Shown: positions 1 through 9,928, counted from the first letter of the stretch. The stretch is 57,569 bases of DNA from Prevotella sp. (GCA_017483185.1 JAFULM010000051.1:1-57569); one strand, 5' to 3'. A program made the numbers and translations. The notes: generated by a model not told the origin, from the letters alone.

Positions 1-48
1 AACTTGCCAGAATCTTATAGTCAAATGCTGATCGCTTACTCATGAGTG

Positions 49-56
49 CAAAGGTA
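49..56 (-). promoter_or_regulatory. Outward -7 promoter element
   Basis: The minus strand reads TACCTTTG, matching the Bacteroidetes TAnnTTTG element, and points left out of the window. An ATG on the minus strand at 43-41 opens a frame to the window edge (MSKRSAFDYKILAS), which may be the start of a gene, but it sits almost at the expected transcription start. No clear -33 element was seen. Confidence 0.4.
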
Positions 57-128
57 ATGCTTCTTATAAACATTTAAGCATTAAACAAGAAAATATAGAC
101 CTATACTACAAAAATAAGCCACGGATAT

Positions 129-633
129 TTGCAACTGTGCCATAAAAAATGTTTGTTTGTTACGCTTACGCTCTCGCTAGGCGGTTATCTATACAAAGAA
201 GAGCTGCCCTCGGGTTTTAATATAAAAAGGATGGAAGATATAAGCACACTTCGCAGTAAAATTAAAATGATGCGAACTCATTCTGACCTATATGATGTTC
301 TGAATGAGATAAAGAAGCTCCATGCCGAAACAGAAAGCATCACTTTCTATCCAATCAACGGAAGCAACTTTGACTATTATATTAATGCCAAAACGTATAG
401 GAACCAGTATTATAAGGAATTTGACATCAGGAAAAAATACAATGACGGCAAAAGGCATATCATAGCCCCCCTATATGGGACTGAAGGATATCCAAAAGGC
501 AATATCGTTGATGCTTCAACTCGTATATTCTCCATATAATAATGTGAATGGCTTCGTACAAGGGCGTTGTATCGTGCAGAATGCCTATCCGCATGTATTC
601 CAGAATTTGACATGCCCTCCTTACGGCATCTGA
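129..633 (+). pseudogene. Reverse transcriptase N-terminal remnant, frameshifted
   Basis: This looks like the first part of a retron-type reverse transcriptase. Frame one carries the usual opening: DLYDVLNEIKKL, then a tyrosine/asparagine-rich stretch, then YKEFDIRKKYNDGKRHIIAP, matching the family pattern F-I-KK-G-R-I-AP. Just after this, near the C6 run and GGGA at 466-480, the match moves to the next frame. There it continues with GLKDIQKAISLMLQLVYSPY and VNGFVQGRCIVQNAYPHV, the expected GLK..IQ and GFV.GR.IV.NA..H blocks, up to a TGA at 631-633. The palm domain with its YxDD motif is absent, so the gene is both frameshifted and truncated. The original start is uncertain: ATG at 129 or the ATG near 231. 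It lies between an outward promoter and phoH. The family call rests on remembered motif patterns, not a search. Confidence 0.65.
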
Positions 634-676
634 AACCTTTTTTCATGTTTTATTCGTCTATTCCGCATAATTTCCT

Positions 677-684
677 TAATTTTG
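677..684 (+). promoter_or_regulatory. -7 promoter element for phoH
   Basis: TAATTTTG fits TAnnTTTG exactly. Transcription would begin near 690, so the TTG at 682 that opens the longest phoH frame lies inside the promoter and cannot be the start codon. Confidence 0.55.
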
Positions 685-711
685 CATCTGAATTTTAAAA
701 TTTTATATCAA

Positions 712-1659
712 TTGATAGAGAAACATATTGTATTGGAGGACATTGACCCCGTGGTGTTCTACGGAGTGAATAATGTCCACCTGCAGATGATAAGGGCACT
801 TTACCCTAAATTGAGGATCGTGGCGCGCGACAACGTGATGCGTGTGCTCGGCGACGAAGAACAGATGTGTGCTTTAGAGGAAAGTGCGGAAAAGATGCGC
901 CGTCATATCATGAAATTCAATACTCTCAAGGAAGAAGACATTTTGAATATCGTCAAAGGTGAGCGAACCAACGATGAATATCCGGACGGCGTGGTGGTCT
1001 ATAATATCTCCGGGCGACCGATAAAGGCGCGTGGCGAAAACCAGCAGAAACTGATTGACGCATACAACAACAACGACATGATATTTGCCGTAGGACCGGC
1101 AGGCACGGGAAAGACATATCTTAGTATCGCCTTAGCCGTGAAAGCGCTGAAAGAGAAGACCATCAGAAAGATCATATTGAGTCGCCCGGCAGTGGAAGCC
1201 GGTGAAAAACTCGGGTTTCTCCCCGGTGACATGAAAGACAAGATTGACCCCTATCTACAACCTCTGTATGATGCATTGGAAGACATGTTGCCGGCTGTGA
1301 AACTACAGGACATGATGGAAAAGCATGTCATACAGATAGCTCCACTGGCATTTATGCGAGGACGGACACTCAGCGACGCGGTCGTCATATTGGATGAGGC
1401 ACAAAACACGACACCTGCTCAGATAAGGATGTTTCTGACCCGTATGGGATGGAACACCAAAATGATAATCACAGGAGATATGACACAAATCGACTTACCA
1501 AGAGAACAGAAGAGCGGTCTTGTGGAAGCATTGAACATATTGAGCGACATCGAGGGCATTGGTATCGTCCGGCTCAACAAGAAAGACATCGTCCGCCACA
1601 AACTGGTAACAAGGATTGTCAATGCGTATGAGGCGTTTGACAAGAAACCGAAGGAATAA
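712..1659 (+). CDS. phoH: PhoH-like ATPase
   Basis: A cytoplasmic P-loop ATPase of the PhoH family, linked in bacteria to RNA metabolism and phosphate stress; its exact role is not settled. With the chosen start it has 315 residues. Walker A is GPAGTGKT (lysine near 134) and Walker B is VVILDEAQN (Asp-Glu near 228-229). ITGDMTQIDLP follows as the C-terminal sensor-like motif. The start is taken as TTG at 712, giving (M)IEKHIVLEDIDPVVF, where the family normally begins; an upstream TTG at 682 lies in the promoter. It leads a same-strand run with purC 49 bases downstream. The family call is secure and the start less so. Confidence 0.9.
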   Translation: MIEKHIVLEDIDPVVFYGVNNVHLQMIRALYPKLRIVARDNVMRVLGDEEQMCALEESAEKMRRHIMKFNTLKEEDILNIVKGERTNDEYPDGVVVYNISGRPIKARGENQQKLIDAYNNNDMIFAVGPAGTGKTYLSIALAVKALKEKTIRKIILSRPAVEAGEKLGFLPGDMKDKIDPYLQPLYDALEDMLPAVKLQDMMEKHVIQIAPLAFMRGRTLSDAVVILDEAQNTTPAQIRMFLTRMGWNTKMIITGDMTQIDLPREQKSGLVEALNILSDIEGIGIVRLNKKDIVRHKLVTRIVNAYEAFDKKPKE

Positions 1660-1708
1660 AATTTATTGTTCGCGAACATTATTATAAAATATATAAAACG
1701 ATCATAAG

Positions 1709-2659
1709 ATGAAAGCATTAACAAGAACTGATTTCAACTTTGAAGGACAGAAGAGTGTTTATCACGGCAAAGTGCGTGATGTCTATGACATCAATGACGA
1801 CCTGATGGTCATGGTTGCGACAGACCGAATATCGGCATTCGACGTCATCCTGCCCAAAGGTATCCCGTTTAAAGGTCAAGTGCTCAACCAGATTGCAGCC
1901 AAATTTCTGGATGCCACGAATGACATCTGTCCTAACTGGAAATTGGCAACTCCGGACCCAATGGTCACTGTGGGGCTGAAGTGTGAGGGCTTTCGCGTGG
2001 AGATGATAATCCGCTCCATACTGACCGGTTCGGCATGGCGTGAGTATCAGAAGGGATGTCGCGAAATCTGTGGCGTGAAACTTCCTGAAGGCATGCGTGA
2101 AAACGAACGTTTCCCGGAGCCTATCATAACTCCGACAACAAAAGCCGACGAGGGACACGACCTGAACATATCAAAGGAGGAAATCATCAGTCAAGGCATT
2201 GTCAGTGCGGAAGACTATGAGATAATGGAGGATTACACGAGAAAGCTCTTTAAGCGCGGCCAGGAAATCGCAGCACGTCAGGGACTTATCCTCGTAGACA
2301 CGAAGTATGAATTCGGAAAGCGTGACGGCAAGGTCTATCTCATTGACGAAATCCACACACCGGACTCAAGCCGTTACTTCTACGCCGAAGGTTACGATGA
2401 GAAGTTTGCCAAAGGAGAACCGCAGAAGCAGTTGTCCAAGGAGTTTGTGCGACAGTGGCTCATCGAACACGATTTCATGAACGAGCCGGGGCAGACCATG
2501 CCGGAGATTACGGATGAGTATGCTGAAAGCGTAAGCGAGCGTTACATCGAATTATACGAGCACATCACCGGAACAAAGTTTGACAAGGCTACAGAAGACG
2601 GTGATATCGCCGCACGTATCGAAAAGAACGTGAACGAATATCTCGCAAGCAGAAAGTAA
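1709..2659 (+). CDS. purC: SAICAR synthase
   Basis: Phosphoribosylaminoimidazole-succinocarboxamide synthase joins aspartate to CAIR using ATP, a late step of purine synthesis in the cytoplasm. Recognisable blocks are [11 protein letters not shown] with the ATP-binding loop at residues 18-28, [13 protein letters not shown] at 37-49, the GSAWREY block near 110 and [14 protein letters not shown] near 215. At 316 residues it is the longer form usual in Bacteroidetes and fungi, not the roughly 240-residue form. It follows phoH by 49 bases and precedes menG by 56. purM is three genes further on, so two purine steps share this cluster. Confidence 0.95.
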   Translation: MKALTRTDFNFEGQKSVYHGKVRDVYDINDDLMVMVATDRISAFDVILPKGIPFKGQVLNQIAAKFLDATNDICPNWKLATPDPMVTVGLKCEGFRVEMIIRSILTGSAWREYQKGCREICGVKLPEGMRENERFPEPIITPTTKADEGHDLNISKEEIISQGIVSAEDYEIMEDYTRKLFKRGQEIAARQGLILVDTKYEFGKRDGKVYLIDEIHTPDSSRYFYAEGYDEKFAKGEPQKQLSKEFVRQWLIEHDFMNEPGQTMPEITDEYAESVSERYIELYEHITGTKFDKATEDGDIAARIEKNVNEYLASRK

Positions 2660-2715
2660 CGAAAAATGTCCGTACTGTCATAGGAAAGAGGCAACATTGA
2701 TTTTTCCCGAAAAAC

Positions 2716-3450
2716 ATGTATAAGCAGGAAGAGATAAAACCATACGAGCAGGATATGGAAAAAGGTGAGCAAGTGGAGATGATGTTTGACAACATCGCCC
2801 CCACTTACGACACCTTAAACCATCGTTTGTCGTGGAATATAGACAAGGGATGGCGTCACAAGGCCATACGCCAGCTCGCTCCATACAGTCCAAAGACCAT
2901 TCTTGACATTGCCACCGGTACCGGTGATTTTGCCATAATGCAGGCTGAAATATTGCATCCTGAAAAGATTTTGGGTGTGGATATCAGCATGGGAATGATG
3001 GATATCGGACGCCGCAAAGTCACTGAACGAAGGCTTGACGGCATAATCTCTTTCTCACGGGAAGACTGCATGAAGTTGTCTTTTGCCGACGAGTCGTTTG
3101 ATGCTGTGACAGCCGCATTCGGGATTCGCAATTTCCAAAACCTGGATGCCGGATTGCGAGAGATGTGTCGAGTGTTGAAGCGAGGGGGACACCTGAGCAT
3201 TGTCGAACTTACGACACCGGTTGGTTTCCCCATGAAACAATTGTTTCACATCTATTCGCATACAGTGCTCCCCGTTTACGGCCGATTGATATCAAAGGAC
3301 AACAGCGCTTATAGTTACCTCACGGCCACAATGGAAGCGTTTCCTCAAGGCGAGCGTATGGTTGAAATATTGAAGAATGCGGGGTTCCGAGAAGCCTCAT
3401 TCAAACGCCTCACGTTCGGTATCTGCACAATGTATTTTGCAACAAAATAG
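2716..3450 (+). CDS. menG: Demethylmenaquinone methyltransferase
   Basis: An S-adenosylmethionine-dependent methyltransferase of the UbiE/MenG family. In an anaerobe that uses menaquinone it would methylate demethylmenaquinone. SAM motif I is [11 protein letters not shown] (Asp near 64), followed by the acidic GVDISMGMM and [10 protein letters not shown], a UbiE/COQ5 family signature. The length of 244 residues is typical. The N terminus [10 protein letters not shown] resembles other Bacteroidales members, supporting this start. It sits 17 bases upstream of aroE. A ubiquinone role is unlikely in this phylum. Confidence 0.92.
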   Translation: MYKQEEIKPYEQDMEKGEQVEMMFDNIAPTYDTLNHRLSWNIDKGWRHKAIRQLAPYSPKTILDIATGTGDFAIMQAEILHPEKILGVDISMGMMDIGRRKVTERRLDGIISFSREDCMKLSFADESFDAVTAAFGIRNFQNLDAGLREMCRVLKRGGHLSIVELTTPVGFPMKQLFHIYSHTVLPVYGRLISKDNSAYSYLTATMEAFPQGERMVEILKNAGFREASFKRLTFGICTMYFATK

Positions 3451-3467
3451 AAAGGTATATTTAAAAT

Positions 3468-4250
3468 ATGGACAAATACGGTTTAATAGGTTATCCGCTC
3501 GGTCACTCTTTCTCCATAAGCTACTTCAATCAGAAGTTTATTGACGAGGGAATCGACGCCCAGTATGAGAATTTTGAGATACAGACAATTGAAGCTCTGC
3601 TCGAGGTGCTCAGTTCCAATCCTAACCTGAGAGGACTCAATGTGACCATACCTTACAAGCAAAAGGTCATCTCCTATCTTGACTCTATAAGTCCGGAGGC
3701 ACGTGCCATTGGAGCTGTAAACGTCATACGCGTGGACCATGACGGCAATCGAACAATACTGAAAGGTTACAATTCGGATGTCATCGGTTTCACACAAAGC
3801 ATCGAACCTATGCTTGAGAAGTGGCACAAAAAGGCTCTAATCTTAGGAACTGGCGGTGCTTCAAAAGCCATTGACTATGGACTCAAAGCTCTTGGTCTCG
3901 AAACCGTATTTGTGAGCCGCTTCAAACGCCCCGGTACTGTATTATATAAGGATGTTACGCCTGAGGTCATAAAGGAATACAACGTGATTGTCAACTGCAC
4001 ACCTTGCGGCATGTATCCACATACAGAAGAGTGCCCCGAGCTGCCCTATGAGGCGATGGATAATCACACAATTCTTTATGATCTCATCTATAACCCCGAC
4101 GAGACTCTCTTTATGAAAAAAGGTAAAGTCCACGGGGCAAATACGAAAAACGGTCTTGAAATGTTATTGTTGCAGGCATTCGCCAGTTGGGAGTTTTGGA
4201 ATGGCAAGAATATCGAACAACAGACACCCATTTCGCCTACCGCGGAATAA
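3468..4250 (+). CDS. aroE: Shikimate dehydrogenase
   Basis: Reduces 3-dehydroshikimate to shikimate with NADPH, in the path to aromatic amino acids. The N-terminal substrate domain has GYPLGHSFS (8-16), NVTIPYK with the catalytic lysine at 64, and YNSDVIGF with the catalytic aspartate at 104. The nucleotide-binding loop is LGTGGASKA near 126-134. NCTPCGMYP and NGLEMLLLQA are further family blocks. At 260 residues it is slightly compact. It lies 17 bases after menG, consistent with one transcript. Confidence 0.95.
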   Translation: MDKYGLIGYPLGHSFSISYFNQKFIDEGIDAQYENFEIQTIEALLEVLSSNPNLRGLNVTIPYKQKVISYLDSISPEARAIGAVNVIRVDHDGNRTILKGYNSDVIGFTQSIEPMLEKWHKKALILGTGGASKAIDYGLKALGLETVFVSRFKRPGTVLYKDVTPEVIKEYNVIVNCTPCGMYPHTEECPELPYEAMDNHTILYDLIYNPDETLFMKKGKVHGANTKNGLEMLLLQAFASWEFWNGKNIEQQTPISPTAE

Positions 4251-4347
4251 CAACTAATAGCAATAAATACGACCTCTAAAAAAATTGCGAACAGATTACA
4301 GAGAGAAACCGCAGGCAACATAAATTCAATATTTACAGAATAAAATC

Positions 4348-5517
4348 ATGGACAAGAACAATCGTTATATGATGCGCGGCGTGAGTGCTGCCAAAGAGGA
4401 TGTGCATAATGCAATCAAGAATATAGACAAGGGTATATTCCCACAAGCCTTTTGCAAGATTATCCCGGACATTCTGGGAGGTGATCCTGAGTATTGCAAC
4501 ATAATGCATGCAGATGGCGCCGGCACAAAGTCATCGCTCGCATACATGTACTGGAAAGAAACCGGCGACCTGAGCGTATGGAAAGGTATTGCTCAGGATG
4601 CACTCATAATGAACACGGACGACCTGCTGTGCGTGGGAGCGGTGGATAACATTCTCGTTTCAAGCACAATCGGACGCAACAAGATGCTGGTGCCGGGTGA
4701 AGTAATATCTGCAATCATAAACGGCACGGACGAACTACTGTCACAGATGCGAGACATGGGCATCGGCATATATGCCACCGGAGGCGAGACCGCAGATGTG
4801 GGAGATTTGGTACGTACCATAATTGTAGACTCTACCGTGACATGCCGTATGAAGCGCAGCGATGTCATTGACAATGCCAATATCCGCCCCGGTGATGTTA
4901 TCGTAGGACTGTCATCTTGCGGCCAGGCAACCTATGAGGAGCGCTACAACGGCGGCATGGGCAGCAACGGATTGACCAGCGCCCGTCATGATGTCTTTGC
5001 AAAATATCTGGCTGAGAAATATCCGGAAAGCTATGACCATGCCGTTCCAGAGGAACTGGTTTACAGTGGCAACTATCACTTGGATGACCCCGTGGAAGAA
5101 ACACCCCTTACAGCAGGACAGCTTGTGCTATCCCCTACCCGCACTTATGCCCCTGTAATAAAGCGTATTCTCGATGAGTTGCGTCCGGAAATCCACGGTA
5201 TGGTCCATTGCACGGGAGGAGCCCAGACAAAGGTTCTTCATTTTGTTGGAGACAACTGCCGCGTCATAAAAGATAACATGTTCCCCGTTCCACCTCTCTT
5301 CAAAATAATCAGAGAGCAGAGTGGAACAGATTGGAAAGAGATGTACAAGGTTTTCAATATGGGCCATCGTATGGAGATTTATGTTCGTCCGGAGATAGCT
5401 GATGCCGTCATGAAAATCAGCCGCAGCTTCAATATTGATGCTCGTATCATAGGTCACATTGAGGAAGGCAAAAAGAGTCTTACTATCAAATCTGAATTTG
5501 GAACTTTTGAATATTGA
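4348..5517 (+). CDS. purM: AIR synthase (FGAM cyclo-ligase)
   Basis: Closes the imidazole ring of FGAM with ATP to give AIR in purine synthesis. Visible PurM blocks include the opening RGVSAAKEDV, MHADGAGTKS, the metal/ATP segment MNTDDLLCVGA, ATGGETADVGD, and the C-terminal MVHCTGGAQTKVL. At 389 residues it is longer than the enterobacterial enzyme (about 345), as is usual in Bacteroidales. It follows aroE by 97 bases. The purC-menG-aroE-purM order is one I associate with Bacteroidales genomes. Confidence 0.92.
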   Translation: MDKNNRYMMRGVSAAKEDVHNAIKNIDKGIFPQAFCKIIPDILGGDPEYCNIMHADGAGTKSSLAYMYWKETGDLSVWKGIAQDALIMNTDDLLCVGAVDNILVSSTIGRNKMLVPGEVISAIINGTDELLSQMRDMGIGIYATGGETADVGDLVRTIIVDSTVTCRMKRSDVIDNANIRPGDVIVGLSSCGQATYEERYNGGMGSNGLTSARHDVFAKYLAEKYPESYDHAVPEELVYSGNYHLDDPVEETPLTAGQLVLSPTRTYAPVIKRILDELRPEIHGMVHCTGGAQTKVLHFVGDNCRVIKDNMFPVPPLFKIIREQSGTDWKEMYKVFNMGHRMEIYVRPEIADAVMKISRSFNIDARIIGHIEEGKKSLTIKSEFGTFEY

Positions 5518-5903
5518 AACAGACACAACAATGACACATATTCCGACCTTTGGAACACTTTGAGAAAAGTACAGCTATTTTTATGAACAAACACGGGAAA
5601 CATCCCCGTATCACCAGCAGAAGCGTAAGAAGTCATTCCACTAATACGTTACGACAGTGATATAGGAATGTTTCCTTTTTTAGGAAATACAGAAGAACTC
5701 CCTTTTTAAGGCAATCGGAAAGTCTTTAGGAAAGTCTTTTATTGTAATAAAAGCTCCTTTTTACTTGAAAGACAACGGTTTATCGAATAAAAGATGTAAT
5801 TTTGCAGTCCGAGAAGCCTTATTATTGTGCAGCCGCAACGGTCTCATTACAAATCAAGGCAACAGTGAGATAACATTCTAAACCAAACATAGAACAACAT
5901 TTT
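5518..5903. other. Spacer between purM and prfA
   Basis: 386 bases with no gene. The middle holds short direct repeats around GGAAAGTCTTT (about 5719-5743) and a weak hairpin, GGAA-TGT-TTCC followed by T6 (5664-5681), that may end the purM transcript. The only confident signal is the promoter element at 5797-5804. Confidence 0.5.
5797..5804 (+). promoter_or_regulatory. -7 promoter element for prfA-pyrF
   Basis: TAATTTTG matches TAnnTTTG. The predicted transcript starts near 5811, leaving a leader of about 90 bases before prfA. No well-spaced -33 TTTG is evident. Confidence 0.5.
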
Positions 5904-7016
5904 ATGCCAGAGAACAATAGTATATTGGAAAAATTGGACGGCCTGGAAAGCCGATACGAAGAAGTCGCAACACTTATCACCGCCCCCAATGTCATTGGCG
6001 ACCAGGAGCGTTACGTCAAACTCACACGTGAATACAAAGACCTCGGCGACATCATGGATGCCAGAAGGCGCTATATCAGTTGTCTCAATTCCATAAAGGA
6101 AGCAAAGGATATCCTCGCCAATGAGACTGATCCGGAGATGAAGGAAATGGCACGTGAGGAATTGATTGAGAACGAAAATCTCCAGCCAAAACTGGAAGAG
6201 GAAATCAAGATTGCCCTTGTTCCCAAAGACCCGGAAGATGCCAAGAACGTCCAAATGGAGATAAGGGCCGGAACGGGAGGTGACGAAGCCGCGCTGTTTG
6301 CCGGCGACTTGTTCCAAATGTATAAGAGATTTTGCGATTCCAAGGGATGGACACTTTCCATAACAAGTGTCAGCGAAGGTGCTGTCGGAGGTTTCAAGGA
6401 AATCGACTTTGCCGTCAGCGGAGATAATGTTTATGGCATATTAAAATATGAATCAGGCGTACACCGTGTCCAGCGTGTGCCTGTGACAGAGTCAAACGGA
6501 CGTATGCAGACTTCTGCCGCCACCGTTGCCGTTCTTCCGGAAGCCGACAAATTCGAGGTAAGTATCAATGAAGGTGAGATAAAATGGGATACCTTCCGCA
6601 GCTCCGGAGCCGGTGGTCAGAATGTGAACAAAGTCGAATCCGGAGTCAGACTGCGCTATATGTGGAAAAACCCCAATACCGGAGAAACCGAAGAAATACT
6701 TATCGAATGTACCGAGACACGTGACCAGCCAAAGAATAAGGAGCGTGCCCTATCCCGTTTGCGCACTTTCATCTACGATAAAGAACACCAAAAGTATGTC
6801 GATGATATCGCCAATCGTCGCAAAACGCTTGTTTCCTCCGGTGACCGCAGTGCAAAAATCAGAACATATAATTTTCCCCAAGGACGTGTGACTGACCATC
6901 GTATAGGTTATACAACCCACGACCTGCAAGGTTTTCTCGGTGGCAATATCCAGGACATGATTGACGCGCTGACCGTTGCGGAAAACGCGGAGAGAATGAA
7001 AGAAAGCGAACTATAA
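5904..7016 (+). CDS. prfA: Peptide chain release factor 1
   Basis: Recognises stop codons UAA and UAG on the ribosome and triggers release of the finished chain. The peptidyl-release motif GGQ is at residues 237-239, in SGAGGQNVNKVESG. The codon-reading tripeptide is PVT at 193-195, marking RF1 rather than RF2, which carries SPF. The length of 370 residues fits the family. An N-terminal coiled coil is visible around residues 60-110. pyrF begins 27 bases downstream, and a promoter at 5797 and a terminator at 7907 bracket the pair. Confidence 0.96.
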   Translation: MPENNSILEKLDGLESRYEEVATLITAPNVIGDQERYVKLTREYKDLGDIMDARRRYISCLNSIKEAKDILANETDPEMKEMAREELIENENLQPKLEEEIKIALVPKDPEDAKNVQMEIRAGTGGDEAALFAGDLFQMYKRFCDSKGWTLSITSVSEGAVGGFKEIDFAVSGDNVYGILKYESGVHRVQRVPVTESNGRMQTSAATVAVLPEADKFEVSINEGEIKWDTFRSSGAGGQNVNKVESGVRLRYMWKNPNTGETEEILIECTETRDQPKNKERALSRLRTFIYDKEHQKYVDDIANRRKTLVSSGDRSAKIRTYNFPQGRVTDHRIGYTTHDLQGFLGGNIQDMIDALTVAENAERMKESEL

Positions 7017-7043
7017 AGGCAAATACCGACAAACAATAGAACA

Positions 7044-7868
7044 ATGAATAGAAAAGAACTGATAGAGCAGATAAGAAGCAAGAAAAGTTTCCTCTGTGTA
7101 GGTCTCGATACAGACCTAAAAAAAATCCCCCAGCACCTTCACACTTGTGAAGACCCGATATTTGAATTCAATAAAGCTATCATTGATGCCACGGCTCCTT
7201 ACTGCGTGTCATACAAACCCAATCTTGCTTTTTATGAAGCATTTGGCGTGAAAGGTATGATTTCCTTTGAAAAAACGATTCATTATCTGAAAACAAATTA
7301 TCCCAAACACTTCATCATTGCCGACGCAAAACGTGGTGATATAGGAAACACTTCCGCCATGTATGCCCGCACTTTCTTTGACGAATATGATATCGACGCA
7401 CTGACCGTTGCTCCATATATGGGTGAAGACAGTGTGGTGCCGTTTCTCAATTATAAGGACAAATGGGTCATTCTTTTGGCCTTGACAAGCAATAAAGGAA
7501 GTCACGACTTCCAGATGACAACAGACACCAACGGCGAACGATTGTTTGAAAAGGTGTTGCGTACAAGCCAACAATGGGGTAATGAAGACAATATGATGTA
7601 TGTTGTCGGAGCCACACAGGGCGAAATGTTCAAAGATATACGCAAGGTTGCGCCCAACCATTTCCTACTTGTCCCCGGCGTAGGTGCCCAAGGAGGAAGT
7701 CTGCAAGAGGTTTGCCGTTACGGTATGACTGAAGACTGCGGACTTTTGGTCAACAGTAGTCGTGGAATAATATATGCGTCATCAGGCGAGGATTTTGCAG
7801 AAGTTGCCGCACATAAGGCTGCCGAACTTCAGAAAGAAATGGGAAAGGAATTGGAGAAAATCTTGTAA
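7044..7868 (+). CDS. pyrF: Orotidine 5'-phosphate decarboxylase
   Basis: Decarboxylates OMP to UMP, the last step of de novo pyrimidine synthesis. The signature [13 protein letters not shown] holds the catalytic aspartate/lysine pair near 94-96. [10 protein letters not shown] (15-24) and the phosphate-binding [11 protein letters not shown] and NSSRGIIYA are also present. At 274 residues it belongs to the longer type 2 OMP decarboxylases common in Bacteroidetes, not the roughly 240-residue type. It is second in the prfA operon and is followed by a strong hairpin terminator. Confidence 0.94.
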   Translation: MNRKELIEQIRSKKSFLCVGLDTDLKKIPQHLHTCEDPIFEFNKAIIDATAPYCVSYKPNLAFYEAFGVKGMISFEKTIHYLKTNYPKHFIIADAKRGDIGNTSAMYARTFFDEYDIDALTVAPYMGEDSVVPFLNYKDKWVILLALTSNKGSHDFQMTTDTNGERLFEKVLRTSQQWGNEDNMMYVVGATQGEMFKDIRKVAPNHFLLVPGVGAQGGSLQEVCRYGMTEDCGLLVNSSRGIIYASSGEDFAEVAAHKAAELQKEMGKELEKIL

Positions 7869-7906
7869 AACACCAGTTCTGAACAAGAACAATAAATCAT
7901 AAAGAG

Positions 7907-7979
7907 GTCGGAAACGCAAACTTATGCCGATATAGCAATTTAGATACCGTCGCATGAGTCTGCCTTTCCGATTTTTTTT
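7907..7979 (+). terminator. Terminator after pyrF
   Basis: Imperfect 21-bp arms at 7907-7927 and 7952-7972 (CGGAAACGC against GCCTTTCCG) are followed by T8 ending at 7979. The hairpin lies 38 bases past the pyrF stop. Confidence 0.75.
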
Positions 7980-8071
7980 AGAATTTCAAATCTGCACTGA
8001 ACGCGACAACACTGATTGTGTAGTACGGCAGATGCGCATCATGAAACGAATAAATTGCAAAGGGCTGTAAA

Positions 8072-9322
8072 ATGAATGATACGAAAATAATCAACGACCC
8101 GGTTTTCGGATTTATTAAGATACCACGCGGGCTGCTGCTTGACATTGTGGATCATCCGCTCATGCAGCGTCTCACGCGAATCAACCAACTGGGTCTTGCC
8201 TCTGTGGTATATCCCGGAGCACGTCACACCCGTTTCCAACATTCCGTCGGAGCATTCCACTTGATGAGCGAGGCAATACTGACTCTTCAACAGAAAGGCC
8301 ATTTCATATTTGACAGCGAAGCCGAAGCTGTCGAAGCGGCCATACTCATGCACGACATTGGCCACGGTCCGTTCAGCCACGTTTTGGAACATACGTTGAT
8401 CAACGGAATATCTCATGAGGATATATCCCTGCTCATGATGGAACGCATCAACCAGGATCTTGGCAACCAACTCGGATTGGCCTTGAAGATATTCAAAGAC
8501 GAATATCCCAAACATTTCCTACATCAGCTCATCAGCAGTCAACTCGACATGGACCGCTTGGACTATCTTAGACGCGATTCATTCTATACCGGGGTTACGG
8601 AAGGAAACATCGGCAGTGCACGGATAATAAAGATGCTCAATGTCATAGACGACCGCCTGATGGTCGACTCCAAGGGCATTTATTCGATTGAAAACTATCT
8701 TACGTCACGCCGTCTGATGTATTGGCAAGTCTATCTGCACAAGACAGCTGTCGCATTTGAAAATGTATTAGTCAATATGCTCACTCGTGCAAAGGAACTC
8801 ACACGGCGTGGTGAATCGCTTTTTGCAACCCCGGCACTATCCTATTTTCTCCATAACAGTGTAGACAAGACTTGGTTTGATACTCACCCCGAGGCACTAC
8901 AAATGTATGCGGAGTTGGATGACAACGACATTTGGAGTTCTATCAAAGTGTGGATGCACCACGACGATAGGATTTTGTCGACACTTGCCCGAGATATGGC
9001 ATGCCGTAAGATTTTCAAAGTCGAAGTCCACGACTATCCCATAGACGACAATTATATCGCTGACATACGCCGTGAAATAGCACAGAGCATGGGAGTGAAC
9101 GAAGATGAGGCCCGCTATATGATGGGTGTCAAGACCATCCAGAAAGACATGTATGATCCGGAAAACGAAACCATATCCATCCTCTACAAAGATGGCACGG
9201 TCAAAGACATATCGCAAGCGTCCGAGCTATTCAATATGCAGCTGTTGTCTAAAAAGATAAAGAAACACTATCTGTGTTATCAGCAAATAATTCAAGAAAA
9301 AGACAAAAGAGGTAGATTGTAA
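8072..9322 (+). CDS. HD-domain phosphohydrolase
   Basis: An HD-superfamily metal-dependent phosphohydrolase related to dGTPases, cytoplasmic with no membrane segment. The metal ligands of the HD fold are visible: RHTRFQHS (His near 52 and 57), the HD pair in HDIGHGPFSH (94-95) and the distal aspartate in QLDMDRLDYLRRDS (159). The 416-residue length and RHTRFQHSVG pattern match the conserved YdhJ-like group rather than E. coli Dgt. The substrate (dNTP or another phosphoester) cannot be told from sequence. It stands alone, about 200 bases after the pyrF terminator region, and has its own terminator. Confidence 0.88.
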   Translation: MNDTKIINDPVFGFIKIPRGLLLDIVDHPLMQRLTRINQLGLASVVYPGARHTRFQHSVGAFHLMSEAILTLQQKGHFIFDSEAEAVEAAILMHDIGHGPFSHVLEHTLINGISHEDISLLMMERINQDLGNQLGLALKIFKDEYPKHFLHQLISSQLDMDRLDYLRRDSFYTGVTEGNIGSARIIKMLNVIDDRLMVDSKGIYSIENYLTSRRLMYWQVYLHKTAVAFENVLVNMLTRAKELTRRGESLFATPALSYFLHNSVDKTWFDTHPEALQMYAELDDNDIWSSIKVWMHHDDRILSTLARDMACRKIFKVEVHDYPIDDNYIADIRREIAQSMGVNEDEARYMMGVKTIQKDMYDPENETISILYKDGTVKDISQASELFNMQLLSKKIKKHYLCYQQIIQEKDKRGRL

Positions 9323-9354
9323 GAATCTAAAAGATGACACAAAACTTCGATTAA

Positions 9355-9381
9355 CAACGGCTTCCTCTGGGGAAGCCGTTG
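9355..9381 (+). terminator. Terminator after the HD protein gene
   Basis: A perfect 11-bp stem, CAACGGCTTCC and GGAAGCCGTTG, with a 5-base loop, followed by TCATTTCT. It lies 33 bases past the stop. Confidence 0.75.
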
Positions 9382-9556
9382 TCATTTCTGCTTTCCTCCG
9401 CATCCACATCTGTGGAGTGATAATTCGATTAATACCCTCATTAGCCCCTTAAAGACTTCCGAATTAGGTTGGCACATCGTTCACAACCAACGACAGATAT
9501 TGGTGCTTCGAACGGACGGTGTAACGGCAGGGACACGGAAACGTCAGAATAATATC

Positions 9557-9928
9557 AAATTTTTAACATTTCACTTTTCTCCAAAATCGAGACAAAAACG
9601 CCGCGATTTTAACATTGCCATGTTGTTTTCCAATCAAAAAAAATTGAAGGCTGAGCAATAAGGGCCTTATTGCATCACAACGAGCACGCCATTGGTCTGC
9701 AACGGGCACGCCGTCGCAATGCAACGAGCGCCCCGTTGCGATGCAATAAGGCCCTCACGGCAAGACGCAGAATATTTAGAAATTTTTCAATATTACACAT
9801 TCAGTTGATATTCAGCATGTTATGAAAACCGGCGAAAAATCGCAAAATTTGGCCCGAGAATAGGATTCCTCCGAATGATGAACGTTTTGAGAGGCATTTG
9901 TAAAAATTGTTCTGAGTTTTTAACACTT
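9557..9928 (+). repeat. Dispersed 22-bp-ladder element, copy 1
   Basis: First copy of a family also found at 16531-16915 and inverted at 27997-28380. It opens near TTTTTAACATT and closes with GAGTTTTTAACACTT (9914-9928). The core at 9653-9760 is a ladder of 22-bp imperfect units. After a partial first unit, the full units lie at 9669-9690, 9691-9712, 9713-9734 and 9735-9756; the first two end GCACGCC and the third GCGCCCC. The left flank shares GATTTTAACATTG with copy 3. The right flank is the most diverged of the three. It contains no open frame shared between copies. Confidence 0.8.
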
